DNA from: Paulinella micropora
Taxonomy: Eukaryota; Cercozoa; Imbricatea; Euglyphida; Paulinellidae
Reading direction: 5' to 3'
DNA: 64,000 nt
NCBI GenBank assembly: GCA_019918135.1
Contig: WBZZ01005935.1
Coordinates: 70,001-134,000, forward strand
Shown here: one piece after another, positions 41,221-50,134 of the stretch
Layout of the letters: the number at the start of each line of letters is the position of its first letter
How positions within the stretch are numbered: the first letter of the stretch is position 1
Program-made: the position numbers and the translations under genes
Notes under the pieces: generated by a model
What the model saw: the letters and a program-made list of their open reading frames with translations, nothing else
Told to the model about the DNA's origin: nothing
Database searches by the model: none

Positions 41221-43340
41221 ATGGCTACCGACAACGCGAGCCCAGTGCAAAAGCCCCAGGCACCGAAGCCGTTCCAGACCGAGGGTGCTGCTTTTTTTGG
41301 CACGCGGGCTGAAACCCAGCGGTGGCTAAGAGCGGCGCTCGAGGGGCAGGGCGTGCAGGAGCCCGCACTAAGCACACTTTTGCGCGCACTGCAATACCGC
41401 GACCGAGCGGGGCTTCTGCGCCTGACCGAGGCAGATATCAAGTTTCTGGTAGCCAATGCCCGCCCCGAGCTTGAACCGGACCTGGCGCTGCTACTGCGCG
41501 ACCTCCTACGGCAGCTGCACGTCTACCCTTTGCACCCGCTCCAAACCGCGCCAGCTGGCTGGGAGGGGGGTGAAAAACAGGTCCAACCCGCCCAGGCCCT
41601 GGTCCCAGGCCTGGGGGAAGCTGAAGCCTTCTCCTGGCACACACATGCAGCTGAACAGGGGGATGCCCGCGCACAGCTGGCATTGGCCAACAGTCTGGCG
41701 CAGGGGCAAGGCACAGAAAAAGACGAGGCCGCTGCCTTGGGGTGGTACCAGCGAGCGGCCGAACAAGATGAGCGCGAGGCCCAGCTGAAACTAGCCGACT
41801 GCTATGCCAAAGGGCGGGGCACAGCACAAGACAAGGCGCGAGCGGTGCACTGGTACACCCAAGCAGCCTCGAGCTCGGACTGGTGGTCGTCCGGCCAAGT
41901 CGTCGCCGAGGCTCAGCTACGGCTGGCAGAATGCTACGAGGCCGGTGCGGGCGTGCCCATGGACAAGGCTAAGGCGTTCGAGTGGTATACGAAGGCAGCA
42001 GCAGAGCAGGGCCATGCCGAGGCACAGTACGAGCTTGCCTGGCGCTACAGATATGGCGGGGTTGTGCCCGGGGTTGTGCCCGGGGACGAGGCTAAGGCAG
42101 TCGAGTGGTGTACGAAGGCAGCAGAGCAGGGCCATGCCAAGGCACAGTATGATCTCTCTAGATGGTACGAAGATGGCATGGGCGTGCCCAAGGACGAGGC
42201 CAAGGCGTTCGAGTGGTATACGAAGGCAGCAGAGCAGGGCCACGCCGAGGCGCAGTGGCGGCTTGCGGCAAAGGATGGCAGTGCCGATGCAATGTACCGC
42301 CTCGCCTGCTCAGACTACGTCTACGACAAGGCCGGGCAGGTCAAATGGTATGCAAAAGCAGCAGACCGAGGCCATGCCATTGAGTGGTATACGAAAGCGG
42401 CAGAGCAAGGCCATGTTGCAGCACAGCGCAGCCTTGCCGGCTGCTACAAGGATGGCACGGGCGTGCCCAGGGACGAGGCTAAGGCTGTCAAGTGGTATAC
42501 AAGTGCGGCAGGGCAGGGGGATGCCTACGCACAGTACGGTCTTGCTGAATGCTACGAAGATGGCACAGGCGTGTCCAAGGACAAGGCAAAGGCGTTCGAG
42601 TTGTATAAGAGTGCGGCCGATCGGGGCTGCAGCATAGCATGGACGCGAATAAGGGCGGAGGAGGGCGGCGGCTCTGCGCAGTACGATCTCGCTGAATCCT
42701 ACAACGATTGCACGGAACCCGGTGAAGTCAAAGCAGTCGAGTGGTATACAAAAGCGGCAGAGCAGGGCCACCTTGAAGCGCGCTGTCGCCTTGGTGACTG
42801 CTATAAATACGGCACGGGCGTGCCCAAGGACAAGGCCAAGGCGTTCGAGTGGTATAGAATAGCAGCCGAGCAGGGGCACGCTGAGGCGCAGTACAAACTC
42901 GCTAAATGGTACGCCCGGGGCACGGGCGTGTCGGAAAATAAGGCCGAGGCGTTTAAGTGGTATAGAAAAGCGGCGGAGCAAGGCTATGCCAAAGCACAGT
43001 ATTTCCTTGCACTCCGCTATAGCCTTGGCATGGGCGTGCCCCAGGATTGGGGCCAAGCGTTTGAATGGTATACAAAATCAGCAGAGCAAGGGCATGCAGG
43101 GGCGCAGCGTAGCCTAGGTGAATGTTATTCTGACGGACGGGGGTCGGGCAGGACAAAGCCAAGGCGATCGGGTGGTACCGCAAAGCTGCCGAGCAAGGGG
43201 ACCCGGCTGCACAATTCAATTTGGGAGTTAGCTACGCTAGCGGGATGGGGGTAGGTCAGGACGACGCCCAAGCGGCTGAGTGGTTCCGCTTAGCAGCGGA
43301 ACAAGAGCATGCCTTGGCGAAGTACTTCCTTGCAATCTAA
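41221..43340 (+). CDS. Sel1-like repeat protein, about 700 residues, broken
   Basis: ATG 41221 opens MATDNASPVQKPQAPKPFQT, then a helical region (residues about 30-100, RWLRAALEGQGVQEPALSTL, LLRLTEADIKFLV) that resembles a SAM domain. From residue about 135 to the end there are about 13-15 Sel1 repeats of 36 residues with the consensus EWYTKAAEQGHAEAQY.LA..Y..G.GVPKDEAKAF. Sel1 solenoids bind partner proteins and are widespread in giant viruses and amoebal pathogens. Several repeats are nearly identical at DNA level (GAGTGGTATACGAAGGCAGC), so the gene is expanding by unequal exchange. It is broken about once near its 3' end. Confidence 0.85.
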
Positions 43341-43899
43341 TCTAAAAACTCCCATTTCAACGCCTATTGTACTGTCCCCGTTACCTTATCACTCTGTAAT
43401 TTCATTAAATCGTCCGGTCGTTTTTCATTGTTATTAATCCCTGTTAAGTTTTAATTAACCAAATTTATTTTTACGAAGGCGGTCGACTAGCGGGGCTAGA
43501 GAGGGGCGTCAGCGCTAAGATCAGTCTTTTGGTGGTCTGTGGTCTGGGGGCATGGTCTTGAGACAGGAACGCCGGCGCAAAGGGTCTAGCTTTTACATCA
43601 ATAATAAAACAAGAAATCTACATTTTTTGTTACTCCTACTTGTGCGGGAGGGAGAGTGCAAGAAAGAAATGGGGGGAGGTGGGGGGGGGGGGGAGTGAAA
43701 GGGGCTGAGACTTAGTGTGGCGCTAAAGGCGAAAGTAAAAAGTCCGACCTTGGATTTGTTTTTGTTTTTTCTTTTAGCTTGTGCGCTACACGCTCACACA
43801 CTCTTCTCCACTCGCCCCCCCCCTATATGTACCGTATCAGTGTCTGTGGTATTCTCTTTATAACTTCTACAAAACTAAATACTGCAATCCCCCTTTTTT
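43341..43899. other. Gene-free stretch
   Basis: It holds AT-rich DNA (TTTTAATTAACCAAATTTATTTTTACG), CAATAATAAAAC near 43601, a G run at about 43680-43693 and CTCTATATGTACC-type sequence. No coding frame with protein-like character was found on either strand. Confidence 0.5.
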
Positions 43900-44926
43900 T
43901 TATAAGAAAGACTTGTAGGCGCCTCTTGCTAGCGAAGCCCGGACCACCGCCAGCCCCCGCACCATTGGTAACACCCAATGCGGACGATCTGGAAGCCCGT
44001 TTGTGATGCCTGGCGTGTACGTTAGAACTGGCATCGCGGCAGCCTCTTCGTCAGTGAGCCACGAGGGAAGTTCCCCTTTAAGTAGTGGTTTTTTTACACG
44101 CTCTTCCGAGGGGCTGAAGCCTAGTTTTCCTTCCATTGCTTCGTATGCGAGCCCCGAATCTCGCCTCGCTAAGGCGGCTGTGCGCTGTTCTTGCAGAGAG
44201 CGCATTGTAGCCTGCAGTGCGGCTTCTCGCGCTTGTTGCTGGACTCTCGCGGCCTCCTCCGTGGCTTGCCGTTGTTGGGCGCAGGCGGCGCACTCTACTC
44301 GTAGACGCCAGCAGCTGACGTCGGGCAGCGTATAAATCCCCTTGGCGTCTTTCCGCGGGGTTTGACTTAAGTCGATCTCTAGACATATCACGTGTGGAAA
44401 TTTGTAGAAAGACATCCAATGTTCCACCCTTTTGCGCGTACCAAGTGTAACTTCGATGAACGCTGCGATTTCTCCACGTTCGTTAAGCACCGTCACGTCG
44501 GGTCTCATTAGGGCCTCTTGAGGCTTCAGTCCGTAGCGCCCACCAGCTAGCGCGCCCAAAGCTTTCTGCAGCAGAACACTGCATTTTTCAAAGCTCCGTT
44601 GCTGGCTTTGCGCGCAGGCAAGAGCACGACCACACCCAGCCAACGAAAAAGACAGCTTGGACGTCTTTTTCTAAGTGTGTAAAGTAGTTTGTTCCCATCT
44701 GTCCTTCGGCGGATTGGCTCACTAGAACCAACCGCCCTTGGCACTGCGGGCACTCAAGCTTGCCGTGCCAAAGCTCTTGATTGGAGAACGCCTCCTGCAC
44801 CGTCACGAGCCTGTCGGCTTCTCCCTTATCGCAGATAAGACGCGCGAGCGGTAACACACTCCCGTGCGCACCACGCACGAGGAAAAGCTCGGGAGCTTCG
44901 ACCGTCAGACACCGGCGCAGATCCAT
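43900..44926 (-). CDS. CoiA-like PD-(D/E)XK nuclease with zinc finger, broken
   Basis: The ATG at 44926 opens MDLRRCLTVEAPELFLVRGA. The order matches the CoiA-like family: a small beta domain, a zinc pair (LECPQCQGRLVLVSQ) with NYFTHLEKDV as the HFxH-like part, a helix (CAQSQQRSFEKCSVLLQKAL), then the nuclease core RPDVTVLNERGEIAAFIEVT with the catalytic Asp and Glu, followed by HVICLEIDLSQTP. The tail is a Gln/Arg/Ala-rich helix and ends SFL. CoiA acts in bacterial DNA uptake; viral relatives are taken to be DNA nucleases. The gene is broken about once and is divergent from the HNH gene. Confidence 0.55.
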
Positions 44927-45314
44927 CCCCCTTGTTTTGGCTCTCTTTCTTTTGTGTGTGTGTGTGGGGGGGAGGGGGGGAGAGATGTGCTGCCACATGC
45001 CCTTTTTCGAGGGGGGAGGCACCCCCCCCCCCCTTTCTCTTGCTAGTAGGCACTAGAGATTTTTTTTCCCCAAATAGTGTGTGTGTGTGGGGGGGGGGGG
45101 GCAGATTTGTCCATTGCAGAAGCAAGACACTAAGTACCCGAAAAAACGTGTACCTCTCAGAGGGGCACATGACATCGCAGTTAAGCGAAGAAGATCTGAC
45201 ATCGCAGTTAAGCGAAGAAGATCTGGAGCTGGCAGACAGCGAGCAAACAAGGCACAGTCTGAACGAGCGCCTTTCCTGGGTCATTTTCCAGAGATCGCAA
45301 ATAAACAGGCATGC
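44927..45314. promoter_or_regulatory. Divergent intergenic region with TG, G and C tracts and a 27-bp duplication
   Basis: From left to right: TGTGTGTGTGTGTG with a G run (44953-44978), GGGGGGAGGCACCCCCCCCC (45013-45032), CTTTCTCTTGCTAG, a second TG repeat with a G run (45079-45102), and two exact tandem copies of TGACATCGCAGTTAAGCGAAGAAGATC (about 45167-45228). It separates the minus-strand CoiA-like gene from the plus-strand HNH gene. The HNH frame stays open upstream of its ATG, so part of the 3' side may be coding. Confidence 0.45.
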
Positions 45315-46958
45315 ATGAGCTCCTTCGAGGCAAGCAAGTGGATAAAAGCGAACAAGCACTTGGCGCGCCTGGCACCTCTCTTTGCGCCCGGAGCGCCTAA
45401 GTTCCACGTGGACCACATAGTCCCGCGACGCTGGGGCGGGGTAGACCATCCCAGAAATTACGTAGCCATGCCAGCTCCCGTGAACCAGTCCTTTAATGAG
45501 TTCTTGCCGTGCGAAAAGATTGCGTACATAGGCAGCGCAGCGGCCCGCGCGGCCAAGGCCTTCTGCGACTTTTTGCGCCCCTATACCGAGCTAGGACTGG
45601 AACACTTACCACCGCTGCCTTTCACCGAGGCCATGATAGCGGGCGGGAAGAAAAGGGCACGGGAGGCCGATTCGGAGGCTGACCTACCTCAAGGCAAGGC
45701 ACGCGCAGGCGGCAAAGCTAAATCTCAGGCAACTGCGCGTGTGTGTTTCGCCGCTCATTGTGCAGAGTTTCCCAGCGCGCCCCCTACCCTGCAGGCTGCA
45801 AAGCAAACGCAGAAGCGCGGGTTTAAGCGCCGCATGCTAGTGCTGAAACAGCTCCTGGCTGGTTGCAGCCAGCCGGAGTCTGGGCGCGCGGTCTGTAAGA
45901 CGACGCAGGGCCGACGAATCTTGTTGCCGCACGTGGAGCCGGTCCGGCGTCTTCTGCATGCATGGGGGCTGGATCTTGCTCCGGAAGCGCGTGAACGGGA
46001 AGTAGTAGAAGAGGCAGCACGGCTGGAACGAATCGAGAGGGCGGCACGCGACTTGCAAAAGGAGCTGGTCGCTGCGCGTTGCTTGAACAAACGCGAACGG
46101 GCAGCGAGCTTAAAGGTGCTCCAGACTGCGACACTCATGGGCTGGGAGTTGCATGCAGCAGCAGACACAAGCACTGTGTTGTTAGAGCAATCGGCGGCGC
46201 TCAGCATTGCATTGCGCGAGTTGACGCAGCCAGGGCAGTCCCCACGCCACTTTAGTTGCGTGTTGCAGTTGGCAACAGTTGGCGTTTGCGCTGTTGACGA
46301 GGTTGCCGCGCGCTGCACACTCAAAGCGGAGCCGGTGCAAAAGAGCAACGGGGTGTCGCAGCTAGGCCCGGGAGACAAAAGGGCCAAACAGAAGCTGCGC
46401 AAAGCACAGCGCGCCAGCCAACTAAGCGGGCTCAAGTACGAATGCCTTCGATACCTGCTCTTGAAGAAGCAAGCTGAAGTCACAGCCGAGCCGATGGCCG
46501 AAAATGAAGAGCTGCGTGAGCGCGCGCAAGGTGTGCAAAAGCTGTTGACAGTACTGGGGCTAGAAGTGGGTAAAAGCTCCACGCGCACAATCATCGACAG
46601 CCGCACGATGGACCTGCCCAACATCACACATGTGCTGCGCGACCTTTTCAACACAGTGAGGCTTGTGCGTGAGCATTGGCAGCTGCAAAGGAGTACGACG
46701 CAAGTCATAAAGGAGGGCAAGGGTGTGCTAAATAACAAGCAAGCCTTGGGCGCCTCGCAAGCAGTTTTGCGTCTACTTCTGCCAGTCAATCTTGAGCTCA
46801 TCAAAAACCATCTGCGTCGCGACGGAAAATTCGGAACCAATATTGGATCTTACTATTCTAAATATAAGCTTGAGCCTGAGCACTTGGGAGAACAGAGCGT
46901 GTACGATATTGCTGATAGCAACACAGTGTTGCAATCCAATCCGAATATGCAAATCTAG
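45315..46958 (+). CDS. HNH nuclease with C-terminal domain shared with the helicase
   Basis: ATG 45315 gives MSSFEASKWIKANKHLARLA; the frame is also open some 75 codons upstream, with a KRRR-type basic repeat. The HNH motif is KFHVDHIVPRRWGGVDHPRN followed by YVAMPAPVNQSFNE (residues about 30-62), the usual His-His...Asn...Asn order of ββα-metal nucleases. The middle is a long basic helix-rich region with KKRAREAD and KQTQKRGFKRRML. The last 150 residues (from about 46500) are the domain also seen at 38440-38886 and 39846-40327: SRTMDLPNITHVLRDLFNTV, then DGKFGTNIGSYYSKYKLEPE. The frame is uninterrupted. It may be a homing-type or host-attack nuclease. Confidence 0.65.
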   Translation: MSSFEASKWIKANKHLARLAPLFAPGAPKFHVDHIVPRRWGGVDHPRNYVAMPAPVNQSFNEFLPCEKIAYIGSAAARAAKAFCDFLRPYTELGLEHLPPLPFTEAMIAGGKKRAREADSEADLPQGKARAGGKAKSQATARVCFAAHCAEFPSAPPTLQAAKQTQKRGFKRRMLVLKQLLAGCSQPESGRAVCKTTQGRRILLPHVEPVRRLLHAWGLDLAPEAREREVVEEAARLERIERAARDLQKELVAARCLNKRERAASLKVLQTATLMGWELHAAADTSTVLLEQSAALSIALRELTQPGQSPRHFSCVLQLATVGVCAVDEVAARCTLKAEPVQKSNGVSQLGPGDKRAKQKLRKAQRASQLSGLKYECLRYLLLKKQAEVTAEPMAENEELRERAQGVQKLLTVLGLEVGKSSTRTIIDSRTMDLPNITHVLRDLFNTVRLVREHWQLQRSTTQVIKEGKGVLNNKQALGASQAVLRLLLPVNLELIKNHLRRDGKFGTNIGSYYSKYKLEPEHLGEQSVYDIADSNTVLQSNPNMQI

Positions 46959-46973
46959 GAATCACCTTGTCTA

Positions 46974-47023
46974 GCTTTTAATAAAATCTTCCTTGTATTT
47001 TTTATGAAATTGAGTCTTGGGCA
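46974..47023 (+). terminator. Shared 3'-end element with AATAAA, copy 1
   Basis: AGCTTTTAATAAAATCTTCC is followed by TTGTATTTTTTATGAAATTG and AGTCTTGGGCAG. It comes 15 bases past the HNH stop. A near-identical copy lies at 49145, and shorter versions at 47307 and 47766. It fits a poly(A) signal plus downstream GT-rich element. Confidence 0.65.
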
Positions 47024-47159
47024 GAAACACACGCAATTTGTCGTAAAATGAACCGGCCGCCCCACTCTATGTGAAAAGGGCGGGGGGGGGGGGGCGGGGG
47101 ATGGACCCACAGTTCAGACGGCCCCGACAGGCTCAAGGCCTGTCGGGACCAAACTCCCG

Positions 47160-47293
47160 ATGGTTTTAAGCTGTTTGAAGTTGAAGCGGAATGGATATTG
47201 CAGCAGGCTGAAGAAGTACCCCCACCCCGGCTGCAGCTTCAGAGGCTTCTGCCCCCGCCCCTAGATTTCAACCCTGCCAAGAGGCAAATCTAG
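47160..47293 (+). pseudogene. Gene remnant, C-terminal end only
   Basis: An open stretch encodes DGFKLFEVEAEWILQQAEEV, then a Pro/Leu-rich tail (LQRLLPPPLDFNPAKRQI) with a stop at 47293, followed at once by the shared AATAAA element. There is no start codon and the upstream DNA is a G run, so only the end of a gene remains. Confidence 0.4.
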
Positions 47294-47306
47294 GGCGGGC
47301 TTGTCT

Positions 47307-47349
47307 AGCTTTTAATAAAAAATTTTCTTGTATCTTTTCTGAGATTCTA
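47307..47349 (+). terminator. Shared 3'-end element with AATAAA, copy 2
   Basis: AGCTTTTAATAAAAAATTTT then CTTGTATCTTTTCTGAGATT, 14 bases past the stop of the remnant at 47160-47293. It is the same layout as at 46974. Confidence 0.6.
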
Positions 47350-47615
47350 GCGGGAGTAAACGGCCTGTGGAGAGAGAAAAAATTGTCTTAATCCCCCGTC
47401 TGAGAACCTGGACAATGAGGGAGAAGGGGGGGGGGGGGCGTCTTGGTGGAGGCGTTTTGTGTGTTTGTATTTTTTGGTACCTTTTGCGCCCCTCCCTTCC
47501 CCTCTTTCCCTGCTCTTTGAGCCCCACGGGCTCAGGGGGCTCAGGTGGAGGAAAGAAGAAAAGAGGGGGCGGGGGGGGGGGCGCCCCCCCCCCCCCCCCC
47601 GTTCGGCCACGTAGC

Positions 47616-47769
47616 AGCCCGCCAAGATTTTGAACGAACATGAGGCGCTGTCCTTGTTTGGAGAGCTGTGGTCTGATCAGATAAAATCTGCAAGCTATGC
47701 GCCGTGGCGGCTGCTGGATCACGACAATCTGAAACAGAGCCTTAGGCTCGCGGCGTTGATGAACAACTA
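47616..47769 (+). pseudogene. Gene remnant, C-terminal end only
   Basis: An open stretch encodes KILNEHEALSLFGELWSDQI, then SYAPWRLLDHDNLKQSLRLA and a stop at 47769 that overlaps the shared AATAAA element. No ATG is present and a long C run lies just upstream. The product is not related in an obvious way to the remnant at 47160. Confidence 0.4.
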
Positions 47770-47812
47770 GCTTTCAATAAAAATTGTTCTTCTATCTTGT
47801 CTGAGATTCTGA
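47766..47812 (+). terminator. Shared 3'-end element with AATAAA, copy 3
   Basis: CTAGCTTTCAATAAAAATTG then TTCTTCTATCTTGTCTGAGA, overlapping the stop of the remnant at 47616-47769. One base of AATAAA's upstream context differs from the other copies (TTTC for TTTT). Confidence 0.6.
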
Positions 47813-47869
47813 GAGAGAAAGACAAGAAGAAGCCCCCGAGCATGCTGGAGAGCCTGCTCGGGAAGAAAG

Positions 47870-47994
47870 TTCCCGACAAGGACAGCCGCGGGTTTTCAAA
47901 ATTTTGAGGATGTCGTTCAGCTAAAATTTGAGTTTTTATTAAAAAGTCAGCCCCGGCAGGGGACGCCCCCCTGCCCCACCATCCTCCCCTTCGC

Positions 47995-48030
<36 letters not shown>

Positions 48031-48183
48031 CCTCGAAAGGGGGGGGGGGGCGCCCCCCCCCCTTCCCCCTCTCCGGTGTGGCCTTGGTCATAACGGCCAG
48101 GGCTTTAGCAGCCTAAACAAACTAGAACCCTGTCACCGTATATTTCAGGTGGAAAAAGGGGCGTTCCGGCTTTTGCGGGAACT
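47870..48183. other. Gene-free stretch with (CT)n and a G/C foldback
   Basis: It contains TTTTTATTAAAAAG, a (TC)n tract of about 27 bases (47999-48026), then GGGGGGGGGGGGCGCCCCCC (about 48040-48062). No coding sequence is supported. It is bounded on the right by the GCTAAATTTTTTAGC array. Confidence 0.5.
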
Positions 48184-48326
48184 TTTGCTAAATTTTAGTT
48201 TTGGCTAAATTTTTAGCTTTTGCTAAGTTTTTTAGCTTTTGCTGAATTTTTTAGCGATTGCTAAATTTTTTAGCGTTTGCTAAATTTTTAGCGTGTTGCT
48301 AAATTTTTTGCGTTGCTCAATCTTAG
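48184..48326. repeat. Array of GCTAAATTTTTTAGC inverted repeats
   Basis: About seven short units of roughly 20 bases, each with GCTAAA and TTTAGC as paired arms around a few T (for example TTGCTAAATTTTTTAGCG), are separated by TTT or GA-type spacers. It is AT-rich inside a GC-rich region and ends about 100 bases before the gene at 48430. A regulatory or replication-related binding array is plausible. Confidence 0.7.
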
Positions 48327-48334
48327 CTCGAATC

Positions 48335-48392
48335 TAGAATCCCGCCGCCTTATATTCCCGGTACGAACGCCACCAGTGCCTTGGGGGCGCAC
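48335..48392 (+). promoter_or_regulatory. Duplicated upstream block, copy 1
   Basis: CTAGAATCCCGCCGCCTTAT then ATTCCCGGTACGAACGCCAC and CAGTGCCTTGGGGGCG. The same block recurs at 49249-49306 with about five changes. Here it lies 38 bases before the ATG at 48430, so it may be promoter DNA. Confidence 0.55.
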
Positions 48393-48429
48393 GAGGGGGA
48401 CGCCTAAAGAACGGCTGTGAGCCAGGAGC

Positions 48430-49104
48430 ATGGACAGCCGCGCGGTGCGACACTTTATCCGCCAATATGGTCGCCGTGACGCGGTGGCAACCCTAGGCGA
48501 CAAGAGTCTGAGCGTGCGCGAGGGCCGGCTGTTCTGCCGCGCAGAAGACGAGGGTGGCTGGCGGCCTGCGTGCACGCGATGCTTTGTGCGCCACAAACGC
48601 TGTCGCGTGGCCGACTCGTGCCGCCTGCGTTTCAGGCTTTGTATCGCTCACGCGCACAAGCACCTCAGCAAGAAGCGCCGGCTAGCGGGAAGTGACAGCC
48701 GCGTCCGCCAGAAGCGCCGGCGGCTCGACACACACAGCGCACGACCAGTCTCGTCCGCGGTGCGGTTGTGGCTCCAGCGCCTGGCTACTGCCGAGCCGTT
48801 TGTGGAAAAGAAGGCGGGAGTCCGGATGCTCCAGCAGTACGGAGCAGCCTTTCGGGTCTTAGCTGACGAACGGCTGGTGTTCAAGGAATGGCGTGCAGGC
48901 CACGGGTCGCCGGACCGCCCGGCCTGTGAAAGTTGCTACGAACACGAAAACCTCGCGACGGTGGCGACCGTAGCCAGAGACCGCGAATGGCCGACAGTAT
49001 GCGCACGACACGCGGGGGACCTGTACAGCGCCGGGCTGGACACAGAAGATGGCAATTCAGAGGTGGCGTTAGCTTTGCGTGACTGTGTGGTCCTAGTCGA
49101 ATAA
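48430..49104 (+). CDS. Cys/Arg-rich hypothetical protein, 224 residues, apparently whole
   Basis: ATG 48430 opens MDSRAVRHFIRQYGRRDAVA. A first Cys group (GRLFCRAEDEGGWRPACTRC, CRVADSC, FRLCIAHAH) is followed by a very basic stretch (KKRRLAGSDSRVRQKRRRLD), probably a nuclear signal or nucleic-acid-binding patch. A second group lies near the end (DRPACESCYEHENLATVATV, WPTVCARHAG). The spacing suggests two zinc sites. A short relative of the second group is at 34585-34640. AATAAA follows within 6 bases of the stop, and the shared 3'-end element at 49145. Confidence 0.6.
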   Translation: MDSRAVRHFIRQYGRRDAVATLGDKSLSVREGRLFCRAEDEGGWRPACTRCFVRHKRCRVADSCRLRFRLCIAHAHKHLSKKRRLAGSDSRVRQKRRRLDTHSARPVSSAVRLWLQRLATAEPFVEKKAGVRMLQQYGAAFRVLADERLVFKEWRAGHGSPDRPACESCYEHENLATVATVARDREWPTVCARHAGDLYSAGLDTEDGNSEVALALRDCVVLVE

Positions 49105-49144
49105 AAAATTTGCTTACTTTTTAACAGAAATAATCTTTCCCCGT

Positions 49145-49195
49145 AGCTTTTAATAAAATCTTCCTTGTATTTTTTATGAAATTGAGTCTTGGGCA
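49145..49195 (+). terminator. Shared 3'-end element with AATAAA, copy 4
   Basis: TAGCTTTTAATAAAATCTTC then CTTGTATTTTTTATGAAATT and GAGTCTTGGGCAG. It is almost identical over 50 bases to the copy at 46974, and it lies after the gene at 48430. Confidence 0.65.
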
Positions 49196-49248
49196 GTCTG
49201 CGCGTTTTCCCGGAAAAGATGTGTACAGAAAACGCTGCCTAAACAAAA

Positions 49249-49306
49249 CTAGAATCCCGCCACCTTATATTCCCGGTGCAAACGACCACCAGTGCCTTGG
49301 GGGCGG
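49249..49306 (+). promoter_or_regulatory. Duplicated upstream block, copy 2
   Basis: CTAGAATCCCGCCACCTTAT then ATTCCCGGTGCAAACGACCA and CCAGTGCCTTGGGGGCGG, matching the block at 48335. It is followed by C and G runs and then by the gene at 49426. Confidence 0.55.
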
Positions 49307-49425
49307 AAACCCTCCCTTGCCGTTCCCTCCCCCCCCGCCCCCGCCCCCCGGGGCTCAAGTGGAGGGAAGCCCCCCCCCCCCAGGGGGGGGGATATCAAAA
49401 ACAAAGGGTCGCGTATGAAGACTAA

Positions 49426-49905
49426 ATGCACAAGCGTAATAGCTTCTGCAGGCATGGCCTGCAGAAGCAGGCCGGCCAGAACAGAACAAGCAGTCAACGT
49501 GTCTATTTGGTGTTCGTCTCCGACGATAGCGACGGTAAATTTGCGGATTTGATCAGCTCGGACAGCCGTTGCGAAAAGCTGTTGGAGACGAACGAACGGG
49601 TGTCAGCTCCGAAAAAGAAGAAGACAGAAATCGATTATCAGGGCTTGATTAAGCTACATTTGCCTCCTGCTGTGCTACGCCTTTTGATTAGTGACTACAC
49701 TGACCATTGGTTCAGTAATGCGCAGAGATTGTTGGGACCGATCCTAGACTCGAATAGCGGGGCTTCCAAGTCCCTTCGAACACAGGCAAGCAAAATTGCG
49801 AACGCGGCAAACCACGCTGTTTACAAGAGGGAGATACGTGAGTTTTTTATACAACATTACGGGGTGGAAGAAGCCCTGTCTGCCACGCGCGGGGACATGT
49901 TGTAA
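49426..49905 (+). CDS. Hypothetical protein, 159 residues, apparently whole
   Basis: ATG 49426 opens MHKRNSFCRHGLQKQAGQNR. It then has a beta-like stretch (RVYLVFVSDDSDGKFADLIS), a basic patch (APKKKKTEID) and a helical half (LPPAVLRLLISDYTDHWFSN, ASKSLRTQASKIANAANHAV). The DNA start contains the palindrome CTTCTGCAGGCATGGCCTGCAGAAG. No family is recognised. It follows the duplicated upstream block and carries no close AATAAA. Confidence 0.45.
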   Translation: MHKRNSFCRHGLQKQAGQNRTSSQRVYLVFVSDDSDGKFADLISSDSRCEKLLETNERVSAPKKKKTEIDYQGLIKLHLPPAVLRLLISDYTDHWFSNAQRLLGPILDSNSGASKSLRTQASKIANAANHAVYKREIREFFIQHYGVEEALSATRGDML

Positions 49906-50134
49906 ACCTGCCGGTGCTTTACTCGTTGCGGCCAGCTCCAGCCAAAATTTGCGTTTTCTTATTTAAAAAGTGTGTGTGTGTTACTCATTATTTTATTTCA
50001 AAATCTCTTGCTTGCGACGCTGGGGGCTGGCAAGAGGGAAGAAAGAGGGGGGGGCGCCCCCCCCCTTCTTTCTTCTCTCCGGGGGGCCGGGGGGCGCCCT
50101 CCCGGCCCCAAAGTCTGAGCTTCCGCGCCCCGGC

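Noticed and set aside
45167-45228. Myc-tag-like SEEDL repeats suggesting vector contamination
   Set aside because: The words appear only in one alternative frame of a 27-bp tandem duplication; no vector, promoter or cloning-site sequence surrounds them.
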